This document shows positions 44,370-54,602 of a stretch of DNA of 64,000 nucleotides, piece by piece. The notes beneath the pieces were generated by a model that ran no database searches, was not told the DNA's origin, and saw nothing but the letters and a program-made list of their open reading frames with translations. The DNA lies in contig CM068368.1 in the NCBI GenBank assembly GCA_034769895.1, forward strand, positions 337,303,076 through 337,367,075, written 5' to 3'. The position numbers and the translations under genes are program-made. The number at the start of each line of letters is the position of its first letter. The first letter of the stretch is position 1. The stretch is from Magicicada septendecula. Lineage: Eukaryota; Arthropoda; Insecta; Hemiptera; Cicadidae.

Positions 44370-44744
44370 CTCATATTTAATGACAGTTTCCAGATTAATA
44401 AAGAATTATAGCCTACTTTATCACTGTGAAGAGCAACAGTTCCAAAAATTTCAAGAACAGTAAGCAAACAATCCTGAGACAGTTTGTTGAATAGGACAGA
44501 TCTACATATAATGCTTAAGGATGGATAGTAGGAACTTGATGGATTTATTTTATTACCAATAAGTCATACTGTATTTATATGAGGGTGAGTTTCATTTCTA
44601 CCAAACGCTATCATGACTCTCCAGCTGTTATTTATACTGTGACTTTAAGAAACTAAAAGCAATTTTTCTTTGGAAACTCTAATATTATTTTACAGTTTTG
44701 CTAATAATTAACACTAGTGATAATCTGCTTATAAAAATAATCAG

Positions 44745-44965
44745 AATGATACTACTACTGCTGCTGGTGATGGTAATGATTACACCACTGTAACAACAAT
44801 AACATCAACAACCACCACCATTACTACTACTGCTATTACTACTACTACTACTACTTCAATTATTATTATTTTATCATCATCATCATCATCATCATCAGCA
44901 TTATTATTACTATTATTATTATTAGTAGTAGTAGCTGCAGCAGTAGCAGTAGCAAAGCAATAAAG
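44745..44965. repeat. Compound trinucleotide microsatellite
   Basis: Successive ACT, CAT and ATT runs ending in GTA/GCA runs. Confidence 0.85.
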
Positions 44966-45477
44966 TTAACTTATTTCAACATAACATAAGGTTGTGTTAT
45001 AACCGAATTATTATACTCATAATGATCCTTATATAATCTTTAAATAGTTATTAATCATTAGTATGGCCATAATAAGGTTATAACATAATATTAAAAAAGA
45101 ACCTCCAATTGCCTTATATTGTCTGAATTGTTAAAATAATCTAAATTATGTTGATTTCTGAATATCTTGATTCTAATAAAAGAAAAAAGAATTATCACCA
45201 GTTTTGTTGGCATTACATTTTTTTTTGTTATTTTCACTGCAACAAAAGTTTACAGAACACCATCGCCTGTGGGTGAATCTTAAGTGAACCAAATAGCTGT
45301 ACCCCAGCTGTGGAGTCAAGCTGGAGTATATCTGTATAGCACACCTTACTTGCACACCCTATTGTGCAAAGGAGACCAACGTCAACTCCTTGTGATGTGA
45401 ACATATGACCCAGCCACCACAAAAATTGGCATTCATCAGGCTGTGACTTGGACAATACACAGACATAGGCATGCACG

Positions 45478-45515
45478 CACGCACGGACACACACACACAA
45501 CACACACACACCAGG
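45478..45515. repeat. (CA)n-rich microsatellite
   Basis: GCACGCAC followed by ACACAC runs. Confidence 0.8.
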
Positions 45516-45539
45516 GTTGCAACTATGCAACTTCTGTCT

Positions 45540-47371
45540 CTGCTATTCTGTCAGCGGACCTAGAAAGATCATTTTTCCTTCCTTATTTTGCCTTAGAACC
45601 TTCTCTATGTAGCCTGCTACCTGGTCCCAGAGTGTTTGGTCTGCAGCATCAATCTAATGACATTTACAGGCATTATTTGCCCCACTACATTCTCCAGGTT
45701 CTGACTATCCTCTTTCCATCTGTCACAGGTGAAAAACGTGGGGTGCATGTCGTCTAGTTCCTGTTTGTAGAAAATTGAGTCTGGTGTGTCTACTTTCCCC
45801 CCTTCTCTGTATTAGTACGTCCAGCACAGGCCATGTCCAGTTAGCGATTGTGTTATAAAATAATTAATCTCTCCGTGTTTACAATTAGTCTACTAAGCTA
45901 ACTGCTTTATAGCCTAGTGGTCTGTCTTCCCTTTGTGTCACTGGTCCATCTTTCCTGCCACTGAGCCATAGTATGGGTCTCTGTGAGGTTGTATTTTATA
46001 TACTTCGGCCTTTCTCTTGTAAACCTGTTTTCGCTCCTGTGACAGCAGATCGATCGGAATTATTCCCGCGATGACAAGAACCACACACTTCGAGGCTGTG
46101 CATTAGGAGCAAGCCACTCTTATTGTGCCACTTCGCCATACTGCTGATATGGGGCTTCTGTATTTCTGGAGTTTGAGTGCATCAGCTCCATACGATAAAG
46201 TAGTATTGAGTGGTTAACTGACATCAGTAATCGCCACTTGGAAGGTTTCAGCCTGCTGGTGCTAGCCATAATGCCACTCAGTGCCGTGGTCATAATTGCA
46301 GCCTTGTCAGTCATCTGTATTATTTGTGCCCAAAATATAAGCTTTCTATCCAGCATTATCCCCAGGTGGTTAGCCGTGGCTCTTGCCTTCACAGTGTCTT
46401 CCCCAACTTGTATTGGCTAGATGTTGGGCAGATGCCTCTTTGTAACTTAGCATGTTTTCTGTTTTTTTGGCTGTCAGTTTTAAGTTGTGACCTGTCATCC
46501 AAGAATTGACTCATCGCATAACTTGCCTTAATCTTATCTGAGCCAGCTCTATATTTCGTGCTATAATAACTGGTGTAATATCATCAGCAGTTATTATATC
46601 AGCATAGTCCACTAAGAATGTATTTTCAGTCATACCCATCTGAAGAGTGCCACAGAAGCATGAATTGGTCTGAAGCATTCCACAGATCTGGCCCAAGAAT
46701 TGATCTCTGAGCTTCCCAGTATCCTGCTGCAGTATCATAATATAACATCCTATCATTTAGGTAATCTCTAGTCATCCACAACAGGTATTTGGGTATTCAA
46801 AACGTATGCTCCAAAGCACCAAGCATATCACTCCACATTCCGGAAGTCATACTGTCTGTTGGATAAGTCTCCGGAGTCCTTTATAGGCTGCAAAAGATGA
46901 GGTTTTAACTATTTTTCTAGCACCTTCCCGGCTGTGTCCAGCATGCACAAATGCCTGTAGGATGCTGGGGAATTGACATCCTCTTTGCCTTTACTGACAA
47001 GGACCAGCCTTGCTCTTTCCAATGCGAACAGAAAACTCCTTCTTTGAGGCAGATATTAAACATGTGCAGTAACAGTTGGATGTGAGCCCACAGCACTGCC
47101 TTCAGCACCTATGCCATCAGGCCCTGGTGCGTTTTTAGTTTGTAGCGAGTTTGTCTTTTTGTTTTTCTCACAGGGTGAGTTGGAATAGGGGATCTACAAT
47201 GTTTTGCATTCTTTTCATATCCTGTGGCCCTTCTGATGTCAAAGCTTTTAGCTTACAATTTTATATCCTCACCTACAGGAATCTGTGTTTGTTTCTTCTC
47301 CCAGTGCTTTCCAGCAAAGTTTCTGTTGCCATCTAACAGTTTTTCTCAAGTCCGTTTTTGCTGTCGTATGC
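45540..47371 (-). pseudogene. R1-like LINE ORF2 remnant, RT and C-terminal part
   Basis: Minus-strand pieces appear in the order of a LINE RT. About 46917-47108 gives HMFNICLKEGVFCSHWKEQ (an early RT block). About 46511-46756 gives a GQICGMLQTNSC segment and LVDYADIITADD, where F/YADD normally sits. About 46120-46392 gives LGIMLDRKLIFWAQI, then MSVNHSILLYRMEL. About 45560-45760 gives a decayed cysteine/tryptophan-containing tail. Frameshifts and stops are frequent, so it is long dead. The remaining 5' part lies at 50757-51103, beyond the inserted hAT element. R1/Jockey-like assignment is by motif only. Confidence 0.7.
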
Positions 47372-47379
47372 TCTGCAGT

Positions 47380-50300
47380 CAGGCCCGTATTTTGGATGTA
47401 TAACGCCCCTGTGCAGTCATTAATTTTACGCCCCCTATTCCCTGAGCTAAACTTCAGTGTCGCTATTCGTTTACAGACTATGGACAATAAATTGTATAAT
47501 TACTTACTTCAATTTTAAACTGTATTATAGACAGTATTTAAACTTAACTGAATACACAATATATGAAACAAAGGTGCAAGTTAAACATTTATACATTATT
47601 CTGAAGACGATATATGGTAAACACATAGAAAATAATCACTACAGTTTAATAACCTCAATTAAAAATATCACTGAAACATCCAGTTTGGTCAGTCAAACGT
47701 ATTTGGTAGAAACACTGCAATTTGATACTAACCATTTTGTGAAACTTACCGAACTTAGAGAAATGACTTTCTTCTGACTTTTGCATTTGCAAATGCATTT
47801 ATCACTTCCTCAAAATCCAGACTGACAGTGATGTCTGATTCTATGGCGAGCACTCCAAGACTGACCACTCGTTCTTGATTCTGTGCTGTCCGTAGATAGT
47901 TTTTGATTCGTTTTAAAACTGAAAATGAACTTTCAGCAGAACAGTTTGTTGCTGGAGTACAGTTGTAAATCTTGAGTGCAGTGTACACATTTGGGTAGAC
48001 ATCACTAATTTTCTTTGAAGCCAACATTCTGCAGAGAAATGGAAGAGACGATAATTTGTTACCATCTTCTGTCTTCATAGATAACAGATAGCTTTTCAAA
48101 TGGATGCATTCTTCACCAAAGCTGCTTTCTATGTCGGAATCATAAATGGCTCGAAGTTTCTCTGCAGCATCATAAATTTGAGGAGCTTCTAGTTTGGTGA
48201 TATTTGAGAGAAATGAAAATATTAAATTTTATTCTTTGTAGACATTAACTCTCTTCTGTAACTCAGTCTGGATAGTTTGTATGATCTTGGAATATGAAAT
48301 TTCCATTCGTCTCCAGATCTTGTCATGTTCCAAGTCATCTGATTCACCTGATCCTAGTTCTTCTTCAGGACTTTCTGGTTCCACTTCTGATTCAGATGAT
48401 TCATCAAAAAATTGCCTACGTTTAATTTGACGTTTTGGTCTTGAAATCTCAACAGCTGAAGAAGAAGGAACTGATTCCAGACTCCTGATCTGATTAAGTT
48501 TCTTTTCAGCTGAATCTCTGTGATTGGGGAAACAGGCCTGAAGCTCAGTTAAATACACTTGTAAGAGAGTCGTACATTTCAATAGCAGTGGAAATGTCCA
48601 TTTCCTGAGCCTGCAATTTTTTCATGACTTTGCCAAATTGTTGAAGAATAGAACCCCACACTGATGTCATGAATGCTACCTCAGTGCTATTTAATTTCCT
48701 AAGAAGACCCTCAGCTTGACATCTACCTTTACCCGTTTCATTTTCTGAAATAGTTCTTAATGCAGAAACCACTGCTTTCCAATCTGCATCCAAGCTCTTG
48801 CAAGCATCCTCACATGCACACCAGCGAGTTGTTGACAGTGATTTCAATGACATGGTTACAGAATCAAAAAATGTTTCCAAGATATTCCATCTCCCTGTAG
48901 AATCTGCGAAGTAATTATATAAACTTTGCAATAACTCAAAAAACCGTACTGCAGCAATACAGCATTTCACTGCTTGTGAACCAACTAGATTCAATGAGTG
49001 AGCTGCACATGGAATGAAGAAAACAAGAGGATTTCTTTCCTTGAGTCTTGCTTGCAAGCCAGAATATATTCCAGACATGTTGGCCACATTGTCATATGAT
49101 TGACCTCTACAGTTATCAACTTTCAGACCATGTTGTTCTAAAGAATTCATTAGTGCTTCAAAAAGCTTTTCTCCAGTATGGCCTGTATTTTTCATAAAAC
49201 ACAGAAATCTTTCAACTGAGAGCCCACAATCAGTTACATATCTAACAACTACACTTAACTGGTCATTATGAGATAAATCTGGCGTAGAATCTACTATGAC
49301 TGAAAAATATTTAGAAGAAATAACTTCATTGCCTATTTTTTCACTCACTGACTTTCCCATAAGATGTATTAATTCTTCATAAGTTGCTGGTGACAAGTAT
49401 GATGTAGATCCTTTTCCAGGATTACCGAACCGTGCAATATGGTCAGCCAGAAAAGAATCGTACTCTGCAATTAATTCCAAACACATCATGAAATTTCCAT
49501 TTTTCACAGAGCCAAACTTCTCTTCGTCTCCACGAAATGCTAAACCCCTAGAAGCTAGTTTTTTAACTACAGAAACAACTCTTTTTAGTACATTTCTCCA
49601 ATATGTAACTTCATGTTCATGCTGGCTGAGCAATCTTTGTCAATTCTGTTCCATCTCATTTCCTCTACTTTTCAATTTTAACAAGCAGTCTCTGTGAGAA
49701 GCAGAATTTTCATGTTCGGCTATTCTTATGCCAGCATGGCTCCAATCATTGAAACCAGATGTTGCAAACTGAGATGTACCACCGAATAATTTGCATGGGG
49801 CACAGAACAGTGATCCTTGGCTGGGAGAATAAACAAGATATTCACGGTTCATAATTTCCCGATTTACTAAAATCCTATGGAATAGTTTCTTGCTGCAAAA
49901 CCGTTGTGTTCCATCAGCATATCGCCGCGAGGACTGTGAAAAGTCAGCGTCTTTGTTTTGATTAATACCATTTTTATCAAGTAATCCCGAGTGTGGTCAG
50001 TGTTTTCCCAATAGAATGGATCATTACTAGGAATAGACACTGCAAAATCCACTTCTGTAGAGAGCGTAGCTTGTTCCTGTACTTCGAGATTTTCGACTTC
50101 CACATTGTCTTTACTGTTTTCCACTATAATTTCACCCGAATTTTCAGGCCTACACTGTTCACTTTTGTTTTCACCACTGAAATATGAGTCCAGTCGAGGT
50201 ATTTTCTGCAAAATTTTACTCTCCCTCTGTCTTTTTTCCTCAGCTTTCTTGCGATATGCAGCACCACTTAACCTAGATCGCCCATCCATACCGTCCCTAA

Positions 50301-50748
50301 GCTAGTATATCTTAACGGAAAAACCTATAGAAATACTGTTTTGTAGAACATTTAAAACTGAATAATTCACTGTCAACAGTTAAAATACTCGGCGTATCGT
50401 ATAAAATGCCTTGATTTTGAAAGTTAATAACAAGTTGGAACCACGTGGAACGATGAAACGCCAACTTAACTCTGAACTAATAACAACATACACACCAAAG
50501 AATATGCACACTACTGCATCCGCGTAGGTGTACGAGCCACGAGCGTCTAGCCAGAGTAATTTCAATATAGGTGCTGCCATCTCGAAGAGAAGTGGTGCAC
50601 TAATAGTACCATACTACTTTAATGCCAGAGCCAGAACGCTAATCTACTTCGGGCTTTATAATGATATGAAGCGATGTTTTTTTTTAACCAGCTATATTTT
50701 GCCGCCCTGTGCACCTGCACATGTTGCACATGCCTAAATACGGCCCTG
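47380..50748 (-). mobile_element. hAT DNA transposon inserted in the LINE
   Basis: Terminal inverted repeats CAGGCCCGTATTT (47380) and AAATACGGCCCTG (ending 50748) match in 12 of 13 positions. The 8-bp duplication TCTGCAGT flanks both sides (47372-47379 and 50749-50756). The 3,369-bp element holds a minus-strand transposase with a zinc-finger N-terminus, DUF4371-like core and hAT dimerisation domain, broken by one stop and frame changes. Confidence 0.95.
47755..50289 (-). pseudogene. hAT transposase (zinc-finger/MYM-like type), broken
   Basis: Reading starts MDGRSRLSGAAYRKKAEEKR at 50289 and runs about 140 codons. After a frame change it continues at 49852 with a TTF-type zinc finger region (FCAPCKLFGG, then HENSASHRDCL). 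An in-frame TGA at 49640-49642 follows. The 362-codon core at 49633-48545 contains SKYFSVIVDSTPDLSHNDQLS and the CAAHSLNLVG block typical of DUF4371-type hAT transposases. Further frame changes lead through an acidic stretch (48582-48229) to the dimerisation domain at 48099-47755 with NCSAESSFSVLKRIKNYLRT. The full gene would be about 800 codons. Catalysis would be cut-and-paste; as it stands it cannot be made whole. Confidence 0.85.
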
Positions 50749-50756
50749 TCTGCAGT

Positions 50757-51103
50757 TCTGAGGTCGGCTTCAATCTCTCTTCTTCATGCCCATTGAGCTT
50801 TCCGTCTCAGCTGGAGACATTTCCTTCTGAGAGCTGCAATCTCTTCAGTTCACCAGTAGACAGGTCGTCTATTATTTCAGGATCTTTTCCTGGGTATAGA
50901 CTCATCGCTCACACATTGGGTCAGCCCCATCACAGCCTCAGCCACTGCCCCTGCACTATTCCGGTTATCTGGTCCCTTCAGAGTCTCTATCCATCCTCTT
51001 GTAGTACTTTTATAAATCCATCCTCACCACATTCCACCTACATGGCCTGTCTGTTACACTTCTTCCCATCCGTGTTTCCTGACAAATGCAGTTAGTTGTA
51101 TAC
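50757..51103 (-). pseudogene. LINE ORF2 remnant, upstream part
   Basis: Continuation of the LINE at 45540-47371 on the other side of the hAT insertion. No ORF is intact. The right end is cut by the gypsy LTR at 51104. Confidence 0.5.
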
Positions 51104-54100
51104 TGTAACGTGACAGATGTATGCATAATATTGAATGGCAATTGATCATTAGAATAATGAAGTTATAATATTTAAATTTGGAAGAAAGCATTAAGTTTAA
51201 TATAAATAGATTAATTCATAGCAACTGTGGAAAGAAATCATTATTATAAAGAAAATACAAGTTCAAATAAAAGGAGTTACTAGTGATGAGTCATCCAAGA
51301 CCAGTCTCATAACCAAAGGTTTTCAAGGTATAACCCAGGAAGGTAAAAAAGTAAATAACAAAGCAGTATACTGAATATGACCAAACCCACAACGAGGAAG
51401 AATAAATAGAATAGAAACCCTAAAATAAGCCAAGATCAAACAACACAGGTGGTGTATTTCTAAAATAAAGAAGAAGATGGAGAAAATCCCAAGAAACCTG
51501 ATGGCATCAAGAAGAAGATGGAGAAGATACCAATCCCAGAAGGCAGGAGAAAAGAAGACTGATGAAAGAAGAAGAAGGCAGCATCCTGAAGAAGATGTCA
51601 TGCTCTTATAAAAGACACCCAAATCCCTATATCCCCAAAATAAATATTTAAAAATAAAAGTATAACGAAATGAAAACCACATGTATATAAATTTAAGAGA
51701 GAGAAGTGTATAAAGTAAAAGTTGCATGTGAACTAAGATGAAACAATAATATAGTACCCATGGAACAAATCTCCATTGAAAAACGCTAACCAATTTATTA
51801 TGTTAATAAGACTATACGACCATTTAGCAATAACATAATATAAAAGTGCAAAGTGAACCATTGATAGTTTTGGGTATTATAAAAAATGAACCTTGTGTTT
51901 CATTCTTGGCAATCACAAACATTGAATACAATGAAATATGCAATTTTCAATGACTTGAAATGTGTACTGTGACAATATGTTGTTTATAAGACATAAATCT
52001 GTTTAAAATAACATTTTGTTTTATATGAAAAAAGAAAAACAGATTTCATAATACTTTTCGAACAATTTATACTATTTATTTATTAATGACAGGGTACAAT
52101 TCCCCAAAGACAATGTGTAAAAGACGGTATGAAAACTGTAGAATCCTACTTATAATAATAGTTAGAAATAAGAATATAAATATAAGGTTTTTATGTATAT
52201 AGTATAAGAATGTTTAAAACTGTGTTAGATATAAGACCATTTGTTTGGGTCTGATACAACTAACATCAGAACTATAAAAATAGTTACTACTTGTAAATAG
52301 TAGAGAGTAATTAAGATGTTAGTTAGTAAAAAACCTTTTTTGTAAACCATATTTCCATGTTAGAAATAAGGATTTTGTTGTAAAATGTCTGACTTGAAGA
52401 CAACCATTTATTTAAAAAATATTCTTTATTTGTTTAACTGTTATCTGTATTGTAACTAATACTAATTGTTATTGTGTAATTTGAAAACATGTTTAATTTA
52501 TAATACTATATGTAAAAGTCAGAGAGGGTATCACACATCATATATTGTTTGTAAAGTTTTTGTAAGGAAAAAATGTTAAAAAACCTAGGCCAAAAGAATG
52601 GAAACCAAACTTCATCAAAACAGAGAAATTACTCATTTAAATGCAAATAAACAAAAGGGGTTTAGACAAAATAAACTTGAGATCAAGCCATATAATTGCA
52701 CATACCATTTAGAGAGATTTTAATAAATTATATTCAGAATTATAAATAAAAATGAAAATGACTAAACTCAGAAATTTGGACATGGGAGTCATATATTCCA
52801 GAATAATGTTTCAGAATACAACTAATTCAACTAATTACAAGAAAATAAGGGAATATAAACCTTTTAATACAATATAGGATTATTAATATTAAATATAACT
52901 GATAAAATGGCTGAATTTACATTATAACAGGAAGTAAATTTTGGAAATGTTTTGACTTATCAGAGAATACCAAACTGAAAGTAAAATTACTATTTTTGGA
53001 CAGAAAACACTATAAAACGGCATTATTTAATCTGAAAATAGGCTGAATGAACTGAAAGATTAATTTAAATAACATCTAGTTAATAAAATTGATAAATAAC
53101 CAAAGTTTAGGCATTTATATAGTGAATTTTAAAGTATGCACAGGATATGAAAATATATTTGAACAATGTTAAGAATAATATTATATTGGCTAAGAGTTTA
53201 ATTGAAACTGAAGGAAATAGTTAGTTGATTATTGGTTTTTGAACGGTTAACATGATAAGCGTTTTGTGACGATCTAACCTAACTTACAACGGTAAAGTTG
53301 AGCGGTGAATAGTACGTTATTGTGAAATCGCAAGTGACTTATAAAATACATCTAGAACTCTCACATTATAACAGAAACAATCAAGAAACAATAAATAACA
53401 CTGAACAATACACATCTACTCCGAAAAACACCAGAAAACTGAATAATACATTAACCAAATTAGTGTCGGAATAGGGAAAAGTGTTTTGACTTATAATTAC
53501 ACGAATACACTAAATACAACCCAGAAACATTACACCAGGCACTACACAACATTTAACAAGATATTTGCAGACACCAGAACAGGAATACTGACAGAAAATA
53601 CATTATTTGGAACGTAGCAGGAACGAGCGATATTTTGATCAACTGGATAGCGGCCATTTGCTTTTGACAATCCCAGTGCCTTCTCCGTGCTCACATCAGC
53701 TGTTGGTGAAAACAATTATATGATTTTTAAATTTATTATTCAATGTCTGTGTTTAGTAATAATTATTAATTTGTTGTAACGTTATACTTTTTAAATATTA
53801 GCCCGATTTCTCTGACTTTGATAATAATTGGCTGTTTAAAGTACCCTGTATGATTTTTATATAATATAATTTGTAACTTTTTCGATATCCTGAGAATCGA
53901 TATTATAATCGATAAGAGTCAATATTGCTATTAACTAATAAAACATTAATACTTTTCAACACTAAATAGTTCTTTATTTCCTAAATATTTCTAATTACCA
54001 CTAATATAATTCTAATTAATAATCTACCAGGACTTTACCACCTATAAGTGAAGATAACCTAAAAAATAAAAAGGTAAACAAGTATCGATTGGTTTGAAGA

Positions 54101-54491
54101 CAATCTTATGAGTGGTGATAGTTTATTTAAAATATACCAAAACTTTAATAAAATTTTTCAGAAGAGCATTACACTTTTTAAAACTTCACAGCCCTATATT
54201 AATTAATTGATTATAATTAATTAATTAATAAAAAGAAAATTTTTTTTTAATTATTTTTTTTTTATAAACATAATTTTATTTAAAATTTTTTTTTCAAAAC
54301 AACAAATTTTGTTTTGAAACTTTCGGTGAAGCTGAACATATATTTCTTCATCAACATTACGCTACTCGACCGGTCTTGCTACCATTGAGACTCGACCAGC
54401 TGGGAAACTTAAGGAAGTGTTTCAGGCCAGTAAGACGTCGAGAGCCACACCAATTAAACACAATACACACCACTTTTATTAAATTATTACA
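51104..54491 (+). repeat. 5' LTR of G2, 3.39 kb
   Basis: The start is fixed by the repeat of its first 30 bp at 63971-64000. The end is set by TTACA (inverse of TGTAA) three bases before the primer site. The LTR is AT-rich with no convincing ORF. The last 400 bp contain a strongly A/T low-complexity stretch (54200-54310). Confidence 0.88.
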
Positions 54492-54494
54492 AAT

Positions 54495-54513
54495 TGGCGC
54501 CCAACGTGGGGCT
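54495..54513 (+). other. Primer binding site complementary to tRNA-Lys
   Basis: TGGCGCCCAACGTGGGGCT, 19 bases, matches the complement of the 3' end of insect tRNA-Lys(CTT) including CCA, as I recall that tRNA. It begins three bases after the LTR. Confidence 0.85.
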
Positions 54514-54602
54514 TTAATTAGCGATTGGAAGGCCAATAAATTCTGCCCAATCACTAGTTGGAGCTAGGCAACAGCTACAAAGCCAGAGAATTTCAAGGGA
54601 AA

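Larger units (their letters stand above)
44375..45539. other. No gene seen; microsatellite-rich spacer
   Basis: AT-rich DNA with trinucleotide arrays (ACT, ATC, ATT, GTA types) at about 44745-44965 and a CA-rich run at about 45478-45515. No supported gene. Confidence 0.5.

Noticed and set aside
51323-51793. 156-codon hydrophobic ORF on the minus strand
   Set aside because: It is opposite purine-rich LTR sequence, which yields Phe/Leu/Tyr-rich chance frames; no family resemblance.
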